Shown: positions 32,952 through 42,161 of the stretch, piece after piece | Numbering within the stretch: the stretch's first letter is position 1 | How the letters are laid out: the number at the start of each line of letters is the position of its first letter | NCBI GenBank assembly: GCA_003565155.1 | Contig: PXDB01000039.1 | Span: 1-64,000 of the forward strand | Length of the DNA: 64,000 bases | Source: Nitriliruptoraceae bacterium | Lineage (GTDB): Bacteria > Actinomycetota > Nitriliruptoria > Nitriliruptorales > Nitriliruptoraceae | Reading direction: 5' to 3' | Notes under the pieces: generated by a model | What the model was told of the DNA's origin: nothing | Database searches by the model: none | The model's input: only the letters and a program-made list of their open reading frames with translations | Translations under genes and position numbers: made by a program

Positions 32952-33566
32952 ATGAGCGACCAGCGCGGCGTTCCCCCGGACGTCGAAGCCAAGCTGTTCC
33001 AGCTCGAGCGGCTGGTCGGTGAGGCCAAGGCCGTGCCCCTTTCGGCGTCCGTGATGCTGAACCGGGCGGAGATCGACGGCCTGGTGGCCGACCTGCGGGA
33101 GGCCTTCCCGGACGAGCTCACCCAAGCGCGGTGGGTCATCAAGGAGCGTGACGACATCCTTGAGCGCGCCCAGCACGACGCCGACGACATCGTCGAGCAG
33201 GCCCGGGCGGAGCACGATCGGCTCGTCTCGGAACAGGAGGTGGTCCGTACGGCGCAGGATCGGGCAGAGGCGATCATCACCGATGCCCGTGAGCACGCCC
33301 GCCGCATCCGTCTCGAGGCGGAGGACTACGTCGACGCCAAGCTCGCCAACTTCGAGGTGGTCCTGCAGAAGACCCTGGGGGCGGTGGAACGCGGTCGCGC
33401 GAAGCTGCGTGGTGGGCTCGACTCGGACGCGCTCGGCGACGATACGGCGCACGAGGACGAGGTGGCCACGCCCGGAGAGGCCGACGACGCGGGTGCACTC
33501 GGCGGGACCGGGATCGATGTGCCGCTCGACGACGACCCGTTCGAGGCCGCTGACCCCTCCCGCTGA
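32952..33566 (+). CDS. SepIVA/DivIVA-like coiled-coil protein
   Basis: A 204-residue protein. After a short N-terminal part comes a long acidic coiled coil (about 45-150, ERDDILERAQHDADDIVEQA and onward), then an acidic disordered tail. In mycobacteria the gene next to the YceD/rnc cluster is sepIVA (Rv2927c), a DivIVA-domain protein of septation and polar growth. The identification rests on coiled-coil pattern and gene order, so I give no symbol. ATP synthase b-like similarity is only due to the coiled coil. Confidence 0.7.
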   Translation: MSDQRGVPPDVEAKLFQLERLVGEAKAVPLSASVMLNRAEIDGLVADLREAFPDELTQARWVIKERDDILERAQHDADDIVEQARAEHDRLVSEQEVVRTAQDRAEAIITDAREHARRIRLEAEDYVDAKLANFEVVLQKTLGAVERGRAKLRGGLDSDALGDDTAHEDEVATPGEADDAGALGGTGIDVPLDDDPFEAADPSR

Positions 33567-33634
33567 CCCCTCCCGCTGGCCGCCCTCGCTGACCCCCTCG
33601 AACACGGCCCGGAGTGGGCGTGGCACGGTCCTGC

Positions 33635-33640
33635 TACCCT
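33635..33640 (+). promoter_or_regulatory. -10 box for yceD-rpmF-rnc
   Basis: TACCCT, 118 bases before the GTG at 33753. Imperfect CGCTGACCCCTCC repeats (about 33549-33600) lie just upstream. Confidence 0.5.
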
Positions 33641-33752
33641 CAGCCGCCGGCCGCGCAGGCGGCCGCGCTACTGACGTGTCTGCCGGCCTCGCCGCACTGC
33701 ACCGCGGCCCGTGGCACCCTTCCCGTCCCGATCCAGAGCGGAGCCCGCTGTC

Positions 33753-34286
33753 GTGCGCGTCCCGATCGTCGACCTCGTCGGCCACCCGGGTGAGACCCGG
33801 GGGTTGTCGCGTGCGGTCCCGGCAGCGGAGTTCGGCACCGACCCCTGGGGTCCGACGGTGGCATCGGTCCACGATCCCGTGGAACTCGACCTCCACCTCG
33901 ACGCGGTCGTGGAGGGGATCCTGGTCCGCGGCTCGATCGGCTACCACGTGGAGATCGCGTGCGCCCGGTGCCTTGAGCTCGAGGCACACCAGGTCGAGGC
34001 GCAGGTCACGGAGCTGTTCGTCGATCCCACCCGGCGCGAGGAAGGCGAGGAGGATGATCCGGGCTACGAGTTGGTCGACGACCGCACGGCCCTCGATCTC
34101 TCCACGCTCGCCCGCGACGCCCTGCTGATCGATCTTCCCGTGCGGATGCTGTGCGACGATGCCTGCCGCGGGCTGTGCCCGGAGTGCGGCGCCGACCGCA
34201 ACGTCGAGGAGTGCGGGCACCGACCGGGTGCCGGCCCCGATCCCCGTTGGGCCGCGCTGCAGGACCTCGATCTGCCGCCGGGCTAG
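33753..34286 (+). CDS. yceD: YceD/DUF177 family protein
   Basis: A 177-residue protein of the YceD family, linked to 23S rRNA accumulation and always near rpmF. The fold ends with two Cys-rich parts: CARCLE in the middle, and CRGLCPECGADRN with a final C-G-H, likely zinc-binding. The frame is open 14 codons further upstream, but the family start MRVPIVDLVGHPGETR corresponds to GTG 33753, with GGAG about nine bases before it. Confidence 0.85.
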   Translation: MRVPIVDLVGHPGETRGLSRAVPAAEFGTDPWGPTVASVHDPVELDLHLDAVVEGILVRGSIGYHVEIACARCLELEAHQVEAQVTELFVDPTRREEGEEDDPGYELVDDRTALDLSTLARDALLIDLPVRMLCDDACRGLCPECGADRNVEECGHRPGAGPDPRWAALQDLDLPPG

Positions 34287-34375
34287 GCCCGGCGGACCCC
34301 CCCGACCGCGGGCCGCCAGCCCAGCGTGACCTCCTTCCACCGACCAGCGACCACACCGACCCGTCAGGAGCCGTC

Positions 34376-34555
34376 ATGGCCGTCCCGAAGCGCAAGTTGA
34401 GCCGTTCGCGGACCCGTCACCGCAAGGCGCAGTGGATGAAGACGTCCGCTCCCACCTATGCGGTCTGCAAGCGATGCAAGGCCCACACGCGCCCACACAC
34501 CGTCTGCGCCACCTGTGGGACCTACGCGGGCCGCGAGGTCGTCGAGGTCGACTGA
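34376..34555 (+). CDS. rpmF: 50S ribosomal protein L32 (bL32), zinc-binding form
   Basis: A 59-residue L32 starting MAVPKRKLSRSRTRHRKAQW, typical of the family. CKRC and CATC form a zinc ribbon, so this is the C+ form, as for L28 in this window. AGGAG lies 5 bases before the ATG. It sits between yceD and rnc as in most bacteria. Confidence 0.95.
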   Translation: MAVPKRKLSRSRTRHRKAQWMKTSAPTYAVCKRCKAHTRPHTVCATCGTYAGREVVEVD

Positions 34556-34562
34556 GCCTGCC

Positions 34563-35306
34563 GTGGCTGCGACCACCGATCCCGTCGACCGCCCCGGCGC
34601 GGCCGCGCTGGCAGCGACCCTGGACGTCCACTTCGACGACCCGGGCCTCCTGGAACGTGCGCTGACCCATCGTTCCTGGGCCTTCGAGAACGGCGGTGTG
34701 CAGCCCAACGAACGGCTGGAGTTCCTCGGCGACGCCGTGCTCGGGCTGGTGGTGGCCGACGAGATCTTCCACGCGCATCCGGAGGAGCAGGAGGGCCGGC
34801 TCGCCAAGGTGCGCGCCGCTGCGGTGAAATCCGAGTCCCTCGCCGCCGTCGCCAGAGCGATCGGGCTCGGGGCCTACCTCAAGCTCGGTCGCGGGGAGAT
34901 CGGCTCGGGAGGTCACGACAAGGACTCGATCCTCGCGGACGGCCTCGAGGCCGTGATCGGCGCGGTCTACCTCGACCAGGGCTTCGCCACCGCCTACGAC
35001 CTGGTGCAGCGGCTGTTCGCGGAGACCCTGTCCGAGCTGGCGGAACGCGGGGCCGCCCTCGACTACAAGACGAGCCTGCAGGAGCTTGCGGCGGCGCTCC
35101 ACGGCGCCCTGCCCCGCTACGAGGTCTCCGAGCGAGGGCCGGACCATCTCAAGACCTTCACCGCCCGCGCGCTGGTCGACGATCGGGACGTGGGGCGCGG
35201 AGAGGGACGAAGCAAGAAGCAGGCCGAGCAGCGTGCTGCACGCGAGGCCTACCTGGCCCTCAAGGCTGCAGCGGAGGCTGACGGTCGAACGGTGGCGCTC
35301 GACTAG
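34563..35306 (+). CDS. rnc: Ribonuclease III
   Basis: A 247-residue double-strand RNase that processes rRNA precursors. The RNase III signature NERLEFLGDAVLGLVV is near residue 45, DGLEAVIGAVYLDQG near 130 holds the second acidic set, and a C-terminal dsRNA-binding domain starts near DYKTSLQEL and ends KKQAEQRAAREA. GTG 34563, 8 bases after the rpmF stop, begins with the family's N-terminal region. An upstream start would overlap rpmF. Confidence 0.94.
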   Translation: MAATTDPVDRPGAAALAATLDVHFDDPGLLERALTHRSWAFENGGVQPNERLEFLGDAVLGLVVADEIFHAHPEEQEGRLAKVRAAAVKSESLAAVARAIGLGAYLKLGRGEIGSGGHDKDSILADGLEAVIGAVYLDQGFATAYDLVQRLFAETLSELAERGAALDYKTSLQELAAALHGALPRYEVSERGPDHLKTFTARALVDDRDVGRGEGRSKKQAEQRAAREAYLALKAAAEADGRTVALD

Positions 35307-35309
35307 CGT
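35304..35309 (+). promoter_or_regulatory. -10 box overlapping the rnc stop
   Basis: TAGCGT contains the rnc stop codon TAG. It lies 61 bases before the GTG at 35365. Confidence 0.45.
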
Positions 35310-35364
35310 TGGGGCGCGTGCCGACGGCGTGTGTGCGGCCCCGAGACCATGACAAGGACGTGAC

Positions 35365-36210
35365 GTGCTCGAGCTGCCTGAGGTCGAGGTCCTGCGCAAG
35401 GACCTGGAGAAGGAGGTCGTCGGCAAGCGCGTGAAGGATGTGGACGTGCGTACGGCCGGGATCGTGCGCCCGCTGCACCGCAACCGGCCGGACTTCGTGA
35501 CCGCGCTCGAGGGTCGCAAGGTGGAGGGTGCCCGTCGCCGAGGTTCGACGATCCTCCTCGATCTCGACCAGGACAAGACCTGGATCATCGATCCCGGTGA
35601 GGGCGGCTCGCTCCACCGCGAGACCGCCTCAGAGACGCCGGGTGGCGACACCCACCTCACCGTCAGCTTCACCATCGGCGGCGCCCTGCACCTCTCCGAA
35701 GGCGGCGACGAGCCGACGCTGTCCACCGGGGTCGTCGACCGGGAGCACGACCTCGAGTCCGCGGGGATCGCGCCCGACGCCCTCGATCTGCTCGACGACA
35801 ACCCGACGTGGATGGAGTTCGGCCGTTTCCTGGCCGCCGCGGACAAGCCGCTGAAGCTGCTGCTGATCGACCCGAACTACGTCGTCGGGATCGGTGCGGT
35901 CTACAGCGATGAGATCCTGTGGGAGGCGGGGCTGCGGCACGACCACCCCTCGGCGACCCTCTCCACGCAGGAGATCCGCCGGCTCTACCGCGCGACCCAG
36001 GAGGTCATCGTCGCCGCGATGAAGGCCGCCGGCTCGAGCCTCGACGACGCCGAGGTGGAGCAGTTGGTCGATGACGAGGGGGAGTCGGCCGAGCACCTGC
36101 GGGTCTACGGGCGTGATGGCAAACCCTGTTCGCGTTGCCGGCGCCCCATCCTGAGAACCCGGCTCAAGAAGGGTGTGTACACCTACCACTGTGCACAGTG
36201 CATGATCTGA
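35365..36210 (+). CDS. Fpg/Nei-family protein lacking the catalytic proline
   Basis: A 281-residue member of the formamidopyrimidine-DNA glycosylase family, in the usual mutM position after rnc. The N-terminus reads MLELPEVE: the nucleophilic Pro2 is Leu, while Glu3 is kept. The RRAK lysine is also missing (RRRGSTILL). The H2TH region (DPNYVVGIGAVYSDEILW) and a four-Cys zinc finger (CSRC and CAQC) remain, but the RT/RS turn between the finger strands reads KKGVYTYH. The start is fixed by AAGGA at about 35354. DNA binding is likely; normal glycosylase/lyase chemistry is doubtful. No other mutM is in the window. Confidence 0.8.
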   Translation: MLELPEVEVLRKDLEKEVVGKRVKDVDVRTAGIVRPLHRNRPDFVTALEGRKVEGARRRGSTILLDLDQDKTWIIDPGEGGSLHRETASETPGGDTHLTVSFTIGGALHLSEGGDEPTLSTGVVDREHDLESAGIAPDALDLLDDNPTWMEFGRFLAAADKPLKLLLIDPNYVVGIGAVYSDEILWEAGLRHDHPSATLSTQEIRRLYRATQEVIVAAMKAAGSSLDDAEVEQLVDDEGESAEHLRVYGRDGKPCSRCRRPILRTRLKKGVYTYHCAQCMI

Positions 36211-36229
36211 TCCCGCTGAGGAGGTCGGC

Positions 36230-36526
36230 GTGCGCAACGAGCGCCTCATCGCCCGCCACGTCGTGGTGCACGGCCGGGTCCAGGGGGTGTTCTTCCGGGC
36301 CAACACCCGCGACCAGGCGCGTCAGGCCGGTGTGGTCGGGTGGGTTCGCAACCGCGCGGATGGCGCGGTCGAAGCCTGGCTGGAGGGTCCGGAGGCCGAC
36401 GTCGAGCGGGTGCTCGGCTGGGTACAGGCCGGCGGCCCGAGCCGTGCCCACGTCGACCGTGTCGAGGTGGAAGAGCAGCCGCCCGGGGGGCACCGGCGTT
36501 TCGCCGTGCGGCCCGACGAGGTGTGA
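36230..36526 (+). CDS. acyP: Acylphosphatase
   Basis: A 98-residue acylphosphatase that hydrolyses carboxyl-phosphate bonds. Arg in GRVQGVFFR and Asn in GWVRNRADG are the two catalytic residues. GAGGAGG precedes the GTG. Placement between the Fpg-like gene and smc is common in actinobacteria. Confidence 0.93.
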   Translation: MRNERLIARHVVVHGRVQGVFFRANTRDQARQAGVVGWVRNRADGAVEAWLEGPEADVERVLGWVQAGGPSRAHVDRVEVEEQPPGGHRRFAVRPDEV

Positions 36527-36557
36527 GCGCGGCCGACCCACAGCGCGCGCCGGAAGG

Positions 36558-36587
36558 TGGACCGTGCGGCCGGTGCACGGCTAAGAT
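36558..36587 (+). promoter_or_regulatory. Promoter of the small coiled-coil gene
   Basis: TGGACC (36558-36563) and TAAGAT (36582-36587) are 18 bases apart; the ATG at 36616 follows 28 bases later. Confidence 0.55.
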
Positions 36588-36615
36588 ACGGGCACGGCAG
36601 AGGAGGCAGGGGCGC

Positions 36616-36804
36616 ATGAGCAAGGCGTTGTTCGGGACGCACGCACTGCCCCCTGCCGTCCAGCTTCTCGACGAGGTACAGCGCCTCCGTGCCCGGGTAG
36701 CGGAGCTCGAGGAGGCGCTCGCGGCTGCCGAGGCGGCGGCCGCTGAGAACTCGGCGCCGGAGGTCGCTGACGCGGACCCGGTCCGCGCTCCTGCGGGACC
36801 CTGA
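36616..36804 (+). CDS. Small coiled-coil protein of unknown function
   Basis: A 62-residue protein whose first half is a leucine/alanine heptad helix (LLDEVQRLRARVAELEEAL), followed by an Ala/Glu-rich tail. It has its own promoter and a GAGGAGG ribosome site nine bases before the ATG, so it is very likely real. No family is recognised. It sits directly before smc. Confidence 0.7.
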   Translation: MSKALFGTHALPPAVQLLDEVQRLRARVAELEEALAAAEAAAAENSAPEVADADPVRAPAGP

Positions 36805-36815
36805 GACCGCAGCGC

Positions 36816-36821
36816 TAGCAT
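36816..36821 (+). promoter_or_regulatory. -10 box for smc
   Basis: TAGCAT, about 100 bases before the GTG at 36921. Confidence 0.4.
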
Positions 36822-36920
36822 CCGCGCCCGCGCTGCGGCCACCGGACCGTGGTCGCGAACCCCGAGCCGTTCCCGAGCATCGTCGCGTGCGCGCCGTCAC
36901 GTAGGCCACCCGGAGGTCGT

Positions 36921-39900
36921 GTGTTCCTCAGGTCCCTCTCGATGCGTGGCTTCAAGTCCTTCGCGGACCGCACCGCGCTGGAGGTCGAGCCGGGTATCAC
37001 CGTGATCGTCGGACCCAACGGCTCGGGCAAGTCCAACGTCGTTGACGCCCTTGCCTGGGTGCTCGGTACCCACTCCGCGAAGAAGGTCCGGGGCGGGTCG
37101 ATGTCGGACGTGATCTTCGCCGGCTCACCGGGTCGGGCCCGTGGCTCCCACGCCCGGGTGGAGATCACCATCGATAACGCTGACGGGCGCCTCGAGCGCG
37201 CCGGGCTCGGCACGGCACAGAGCGCCGGTGCCTTCAGCGAGATCACCATCGCCCGCACGATCCACGCCGAGGGCGACACCTCCTACCAGATCAACGGTGA
37301 GGAGGTCCGCGCGCTCGACGTGCAGGAGCTGCTCTCCGACACCGGCCTCGGACGGGAGCTGCACACCATCGTCGGGCAGGGCCAGCTCGATGAGATCCTG
37401 AACGCCAAGCCCGAGGAGCGTCGCCGCTACATCGAGGAGGCGGCGGGCATCCTCAAGCACCGCCGTCGCCGCGAGCGTGCGCTGCGCAAGCTCGAGCAGG
37501 TCGACGCCCACGTGGACAAGCTCAAGTCCGTGCTCCGCGAGCTCCGTCGCCAGCTACGACCCCTGGAGCGACAGGCCGAGGCGGCCGACCGCTACCACGC
37601 GCTGCAGTCGGAGCTCCGCGCGGTCCGGATCCGGATCGCGGCCGGGGAACTGGCTCGGCTGGAGCACCTCGCGGCGGAGGAGGGTCGCGGCGACGACGCG
37701 GCCGCCGTCGAACAGCGCGAGGTCGAGGCCAGGCTGACCGCCGCGCGGGAGCGCATGGCCGCGCAGGAGGAGCGGCTCGACCGGCTCCGTCCCGCCGCGG
37801 AGCGTGCCAACGACGGCTACCACCGCCTGACCTCGCTCGCGGAGCGGCTGCGTGGCACCTCGGACCTGGTGGAGGCGAAGCGGCGTCACCTCGTGGAGGT
37901 CGTCGAGGAACCGCTCGCGGGACGCCCTCCCGCGGAGTTGCGGTCCCAGGCGGAGCGCGTCGGGGCCCAGGCAGGGGAGCGAGCGGTGCAGCGCGACCGC
38001 GAGCGCGAGGCCCACGCGGCGGCACAGCAGCACCGTCGCGAGGCGGAACAGGCCAGGCGGGCCCACGAGCAGGTGCTGCAGGCCGAGCAGCGCCGTCGCG
38101 CCGAGGCCCGCGAGCGGGTCCTGCGCTGGGAGGGCGAGGTCTCCGCCCTGCGTGGCGCGATCGCGAACTCGGAGTCGGAACTCGGTCGGGTCGGTGCCGC
38201 CCTCGACGGCCTCGACGCCCGTGTCGCGGAGGCAGCCGGAGAGGTCGCCGCCGTCGAGGGCGAGATCCGCACCCTCGACACCGACGAGGTGGCGCTGACC
38301 GCCGCGCTGGAGGCGGCGGAGGACGCCGTCGCGGCGGCCAAGGCGCGGGTCGATCAGCTCGCCACCGAGGCTCGTGAACTCGAAGGGCAGCGCACGTCGA
38401 AGCTCGCCCGCGCGGAGGCCCTCCGGGCTGCGCTCGAGGAGGCGGACGGCGGGACGGCCGCACTGCTCGACGCCGGGCTGGACGGTGTCCTCGGTCCCGT
38501 GGCTGACCACGTGCGGGTCGAGGACGCCGAGGTGGCGGTCGCCGCGGGGATCGGCGCGCTCGGCGAGGCGGTCGTGGTCCGCACCCAGGAGCACGCCCGC
38601 CGGGCGGTGGCCTGGCTGCGTGACACCGGCGCCGGCGCCGCCGTGGTGCTGGTCGCCCGTGAGGACACCCGGCCGGTGGCGCCGGTGGACGAGGAGACCA
38701 GGGAGCGGTTGACGGCCGCCGGCGCCCGGCGGCTGTCCGACGCTCTCGCGCCCGCGGACGACGCCGAGGCCAGCGCCCAGGTCGTCGCGGCGCTGCGGCG
38801 GGCGCTGGAGGGCACCTACCTCGTCGACGACTGGGCCGTCGCGGTGCTGCTGCACGGACGCGACCCCCACCTGACCTTCGTCACGCCGGAGGGCGATCTC
38901 GCCGGGCCGCGGGGCTACCTCGCCGCCGGTTCGCCGGAGCGTTCCAGCGTGGTGACCGCCACCGCCGCCGACGATGCGGAGCGCGAGGCCGTGGAGCTGG
39001 GGGAGCGCCTGTCCGGGCTCGCGTCGCAGCGCGCGGAGGCGGACGCCCGCCTGGCGGAGGCCGAGGAGGTCCTCGGCGCGGCGACGGAGCGGATCAACGA
39101 GTCCGACGCACGCATCACGGGCGCAGCGGAACGGCTGGCCCGGCTCAACCGCGAGCTGCACTCCCTGAGCGACCAGCGCGAGGTCGTCGCGGCACAGCGC
39201 GACGAGCTGGAGCAGGTCCTCGAGCGGGACCAGCAGGCGCTCTCCGAGCTGCACTCCCGCGGCCCCGACGCTCCCGAGGAGGAGCCCGAGGTCGGGCCGG
39301 ATGCCACCTCGACGGAGCTGGACGAGGCGGTCGAGCTGGCCCGGGAGGCGGAGCTGGACGCGCGCCTCACCCTGGAGCGCTCGGTTGAGCAGGTCCGCCA
39401 CCTCGAGGAGCAGGCGGCGGCGCTGCGCCACGAGGCCGACGAGGTGGAGGCCGCACTGGCGGAGGCCGCCCGCCGTCGGGAGGCCCGCCGGCGCGGGATC
39501 GAGCGGTGCGGCGAGCTCGCGGTGGTGGTGCGCACGGCCCTGGAACGGATCGAGGGCTCCCTGACCGCCGCCGCGGCCGAGCGCGACCGCCTGCACGCCG
39601 AGGTCCGCGAGGCCGGCGCCGCCCTGTCCACCGCCCGGGAGGAGGCCGGCACGGTCCAGGAGGAGCTCTCGGCGCTGACCGAGCGACGCCACGCCGCGGA
39701 CCTGCGCCGCCAGGACGTCACGACCCGGCTCGACCACCTCGTCGCCCGGATCCGCACCGAGCTGTCGCTCAGCCCCGAGGAGGTCCGCGCCGAGCACCCC
39801 GACGCCACCGGCGCCGACCACGAGGAGCTGACCGCCCGCGAGGACGAGCTGGTCCGCAAGGTCGGCCTGCTCGGCCGGGTCAACCCGCTGGCGCTCGAGG

Positions 39901-40550
39901 AGTTTAAGGCCCTCGAGGAGCGGCACGCCTTCCTCTCCGACCAGCTCGATGACCTCCGGCGGTCCAAGCGTGACCTCCAGGAGGTCGTGGTCGCCGTGGA
40001 CGAGCGCATCCGGGAGGGGTTCCGCACCGCCTTCGACGACGTGGCGCACGAGTTCGAGCTGACCTTCTCCACCGTCTTCCCGGGCGGTCACGGACGTCTC
40101 GTGCTGACCGACCCTGACGACCTGCTCGCCACGGGCATCGAGGTGGAGGCCCGCCCGCCCGGCAAGAAGGTCACCCGCCTGTCCCTGCTGTCCGGCGGGG
40201 AACGGTCGCTGACGGTCCTGGCCTTCGTGTTCGCCATCTTCCGCGCCCGCCCATCCCCCTTCTACGTCCTCGACGAGGTGGACGCCGCCCTCGACGACGT
40301 GAACCTGCAGCGCCTACTGAAGGTGATCCGGTCCTTCCGCGGCCACGCCCAGATCATCATGGTCACCCACCAGAAGCGCTCCATGGAGATCGCCGACATG
40401 CTGTACGGCGTCACCATGGGCCACGACGCGGTGACCAAGGTGGTCGCCGAGCGGCTGCGCCCGGGTGACAGCTCGCCGGCCGCCTTCGAGGACCGTGCAA
40501 GTGACGAACCCACCGAGGCGGTGCTCGAGGAGGCCTCGAGCACCGCCTGA
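36921..40550 (+). CDS. smc: Chromosome segregation protein SMC
   Basis: A 1,209-residue condensin ATPase. Walker A GPNGSGKSN is at 31-39; two long coiled-coil arms flank a hinge (about 520-680, beginning GVLGPVADHVRVEDAEVA); the signature LSGGERSL is near 1088 and Walker B FYVLDEVDAALDD near 1114. SMC works with ScpA and ScpB, not encoded here. The frame extends 24 codons upstream, but GTG 36921 with GGAGG four bases before it matches the family start (FLRSLSMRGFKSFADRT). Confidence 0.95.
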   Translation: MFLRSLSMRGFKSFADRTALEVEPGITVIVGPNGSGKSNVVDALAWVLGTHSAKKVRGGSMSDVIFAGSPGRARGSHARVEITIDNADGRLERAGLGTAQSAGAFSEITIARTIHAEGDTSYQINGEEVRALDVQELLSDTGLGRELHTIVGQGQLDEILNAKPEERRRYIEEAAGILKHRRRRERALRKLEQVDAHVDKLKSVLRELRRQLRPLERQAEAADRYHALQSELRAVRIRIAAGELARLEHLAAEEGRGDDAAAVEQREVEARLTAARERMAAQEERLDRLRPAAERANDGYHRLTSLAERLRGTSDLVEAKRRHLVEVVEEPLAGRPPAELRSQAERVGAQAGERAVQRDREREAHAAAQQHRREAEQARRAHEQVLQAEQRRRAEARERVLRWEGEVSALRGAIANSESELGRVGAALDGLDARVAEAAGEVAAVEGEIRTLDTDEVALTAALEAAEDAVAAAKARVDQLATEARELEGQRTSKLARAEALRAALEEADGGTAALLDAGLDGVLGPVADHVRVEDAEVAVAAGIGALGEAVVVRTQEHARRAVAWLRDTGAGAAVVLVAREDTRPVAPVDEETRERLTAAGARRLSDALAPADDAEASAQVVAALRRALEGTYLVDDWAVAVLLHGRDPHLTFVTPEGDLAGPRGYLAAGSPERSSVVTATAADDAEREAVELGERLSGLASQRAEADARLAEAEEVLGAATERINESDARITGAAERLARLNRELHSLSDQREVVAAQRDELEQVLERDQQALSELHSRGPDAPEEEPEVGPDATSTELDEAVELAREAELDARLTLERSVEQVRHLEEQAAALRHEADEVEAALAEAARRREARRRGIERCGELAVVVRTALERIEGSLTAAAAERDRLHAEVREAGAALSTAREEAGTVQEELSALTERRHAADLRRQDVTTRLDHLVARIRTELSLSPEEVRAEHPDATGADHEELTAREDELVRKVGLLGRVNPLALEEFKALEERHAFLSDQLDDLRRSKRDLQEVVVAVDERIREGFRTAFDDVAHEFELTFSTVFPGGHGRLVLTDPDDLLATGIEVEARPPGKKVTRLSLLSGGERSLTVLAFVFAIFRARPSPFYVLDEVDAALDDVNLQRLLKVIRSFRGHAQIIMVTHQKRSMEIADMLYGVTMGHDAVTKVVAERLRPGDSSPAAFEDRASDEPTEAVLEEASSTA

Positions 40551-40682
40551 GCCGCCGGGCCGAGCGGCCGGCAGGGCGCCCTCCAACCCACCCACCACAC
40601 GCTGCAGCCCGCACCCGCCCCACCCTCCACCCGTGCCCGGCGTGACAGCCGGCCGCTCCACCCGGTCTCCACGAGGTTCCGC

Positions 40683-41945
40683 ATGTACATCCACGCGAGC
40701 GAGCTGCACCACCTGGCCGTCACCGGCGGCGCCGAGTTCGACCCGCTGCTGATCGTGATCGCCGCCGCGGTGCTCGGTGGTGGACTGGTGGTGCGCAACG
40801 TCGTGCGGTCCCGGTCCCGCGGTGATCGTGGCCCGGACACCGTCGAACCCGGCGCCGACCAGGACGGCGGCGGCACGGCCACCCGTACCGACGGGCCCAC
40901 GGATGCCCCGTCCGACACCTCGACGCAAGCGCCAACGGACACACCGGCGGACCTCGAGGACCTGGATGTCCCGACGGTGCCCGACACCCCGGCGGAGCTG
41001 CTGGACGACCGGCTGCCAGTGGAGCCGGAGCCGCTCAGCCTGGGCGAACGGTTCCGACGCCGGCTCACCCGTACACGCAACGTGCTCGGCAGCTCCGTGG
41101 TGGAGCTGTTCGGCGGTGGGGTCACCGAGGAGGCCTGGGAAGGCCTCGAGGAGGCGCTGATCACCGCCGACGTCGGGGTGACGGCCACGATGGAGCTGGT
41201 GGAGGAGCTGCGGCGCCGTGCCCGCGAGGAGGGAGCGACCAACGGCGATGCGGTGCTGGAACTGCTCAAGCAGGAGCTGCGTGGTGCGCTCGGCACCGCG
41301 GACCGCGAGCTCGCGCGTGCCAGCGACGACGGGCCCACCGTGTGGCTGGTGACCGGGGTCAACGGTACGGGCAAGACCACCACCATCGGCAAGCTCGCGG
41401 CGGTGGAGCAGCGCGAGGGACGCAGCGTCACCCTGGCTGCGGCGGACACCTTCCGGGCGGCGGCTGCGGAGCAGCTCGGCATCTGGGCTGAGCGCACCGG
41501 CGCACAACTGCTCCGCAAGGAGGAGGGCGCTGATCCCGCGTCGGTCGCCTACGAGTCCTACGACGCTGCGGTGTCGCGGGACAGCGACCTGCTCATCGTG
41601 GACACGGCTGGCCGGCTGCACAACAAGCGCCAGCTGATGGACGAGCTCGGCAAGGTCAAGCGGGTACTGGAGAAGCAGGCGGGGCCGCTGGAGGAGACGA
41701 TCCTGGTCCTCGACGCCACCACCGGCCAGAACGGCATCGCGCAGGCCAAGGCCTTCCTCGAGGCGGTGGACGTCACGGGTATCGCGCTGACCAAGCTCGA
41801 CGGCTCCTCGAAGGGCGGCATCGTCGTGGCGGTGCAGCGCGAGCTCGAGATCCCGGTCAAGCTCGTGGGGCTCGGGGAGGAGATCGACGACCTCGCACCC
41901 TTCGACCCCGAGCTGTTCGTCGAGGGCCTGTTCGCCGAGCTCTGA
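40683..41945 (+). CDS. ftsY: Signal recognition particle receptor FtsY
   Basis: A 420-residue SRP receptor GTPase. One N-terminal transmembrane helix (about 21-38), an acidic Thr/Asp/Pro linker (45-118), then the NG domain with GVNGTGKTTT at 225-234, DTAGR at 307-311 and TKLDG at 370-374. The membrane helix is typical of actinobacterial FtsY. It docks SRP-ribosome complexes at the membrane; its partner ffh follows after an unusually repeat-rich spacer. Confidence 0.95.
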   Translation: MYIHASELHHLAVTGGAEFDPLLIVIAAAVLGGGLVVRNVVRSRSRGDRGPDTVEPGADQDGGGTATRTDGPTDAPSDTSTQAPTDTPADLEDLDVPTVPDTPAELLDDRLPVEPEPLSLGERFRRRLTRTRNVLGSSVVELFGGGVTEEAWEGLEEALITADVGVTATMELVEELRRRAREEGATNGDAVLELLKQELRGALGTADRELARASDDGPTVWLVTGVNGTGKTTTIGKLAAVEQREGRSVTLAAADTFRAAAAEQLGIWAERTGAQLLRKEEGADPASVAYESYDAAVSRDSDLLIVDTAGRLHNKRQLMDELGKVKRVLEKQAGPLEETILVLDATTGQNGIAQAKAFLEAVDVTGIALTKLDGSSKGGIVVAVQRELEIPVKLVGLGEEIDDLAPFDPELFVEGLFAEL

Positions 41946-42031
41946 GGTCGTCCCGGTGCGCCCTGCACGCCGGCGGGGGTGGACGGCGTCCCGGGTCGCT
42001 TCGCGCCGCGGGCGGGGCGGCGGCGTGTGGT

Positions 42032-42157
42032 GGGCGTGGCCGCCCCGGGCGTGGCTGCCCCGTGTTGCGGGCGTGGCCGCCCCGTGTGATGGGCGTGGCT
42101 GCCCCGTGTGATGGGCGTCGCCGCCCCGTGTGATGGGCGTGGCTGCCCCGGGCGTGG
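42032..42157. repeat. 22-bp tandem repeat between ftsY and ffh
   Basis: The unit GGGCGTGGCTGCCCCGTGTG(AT) occurs as four full copies (42047, 42069, 42091, 42113) with C/T variation at one central position. A 15-base partial copy lies before them and a 15-base plus an 8-base partial after. Confidence 0.9.
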
Positions 42158-42161
42158 TGAA

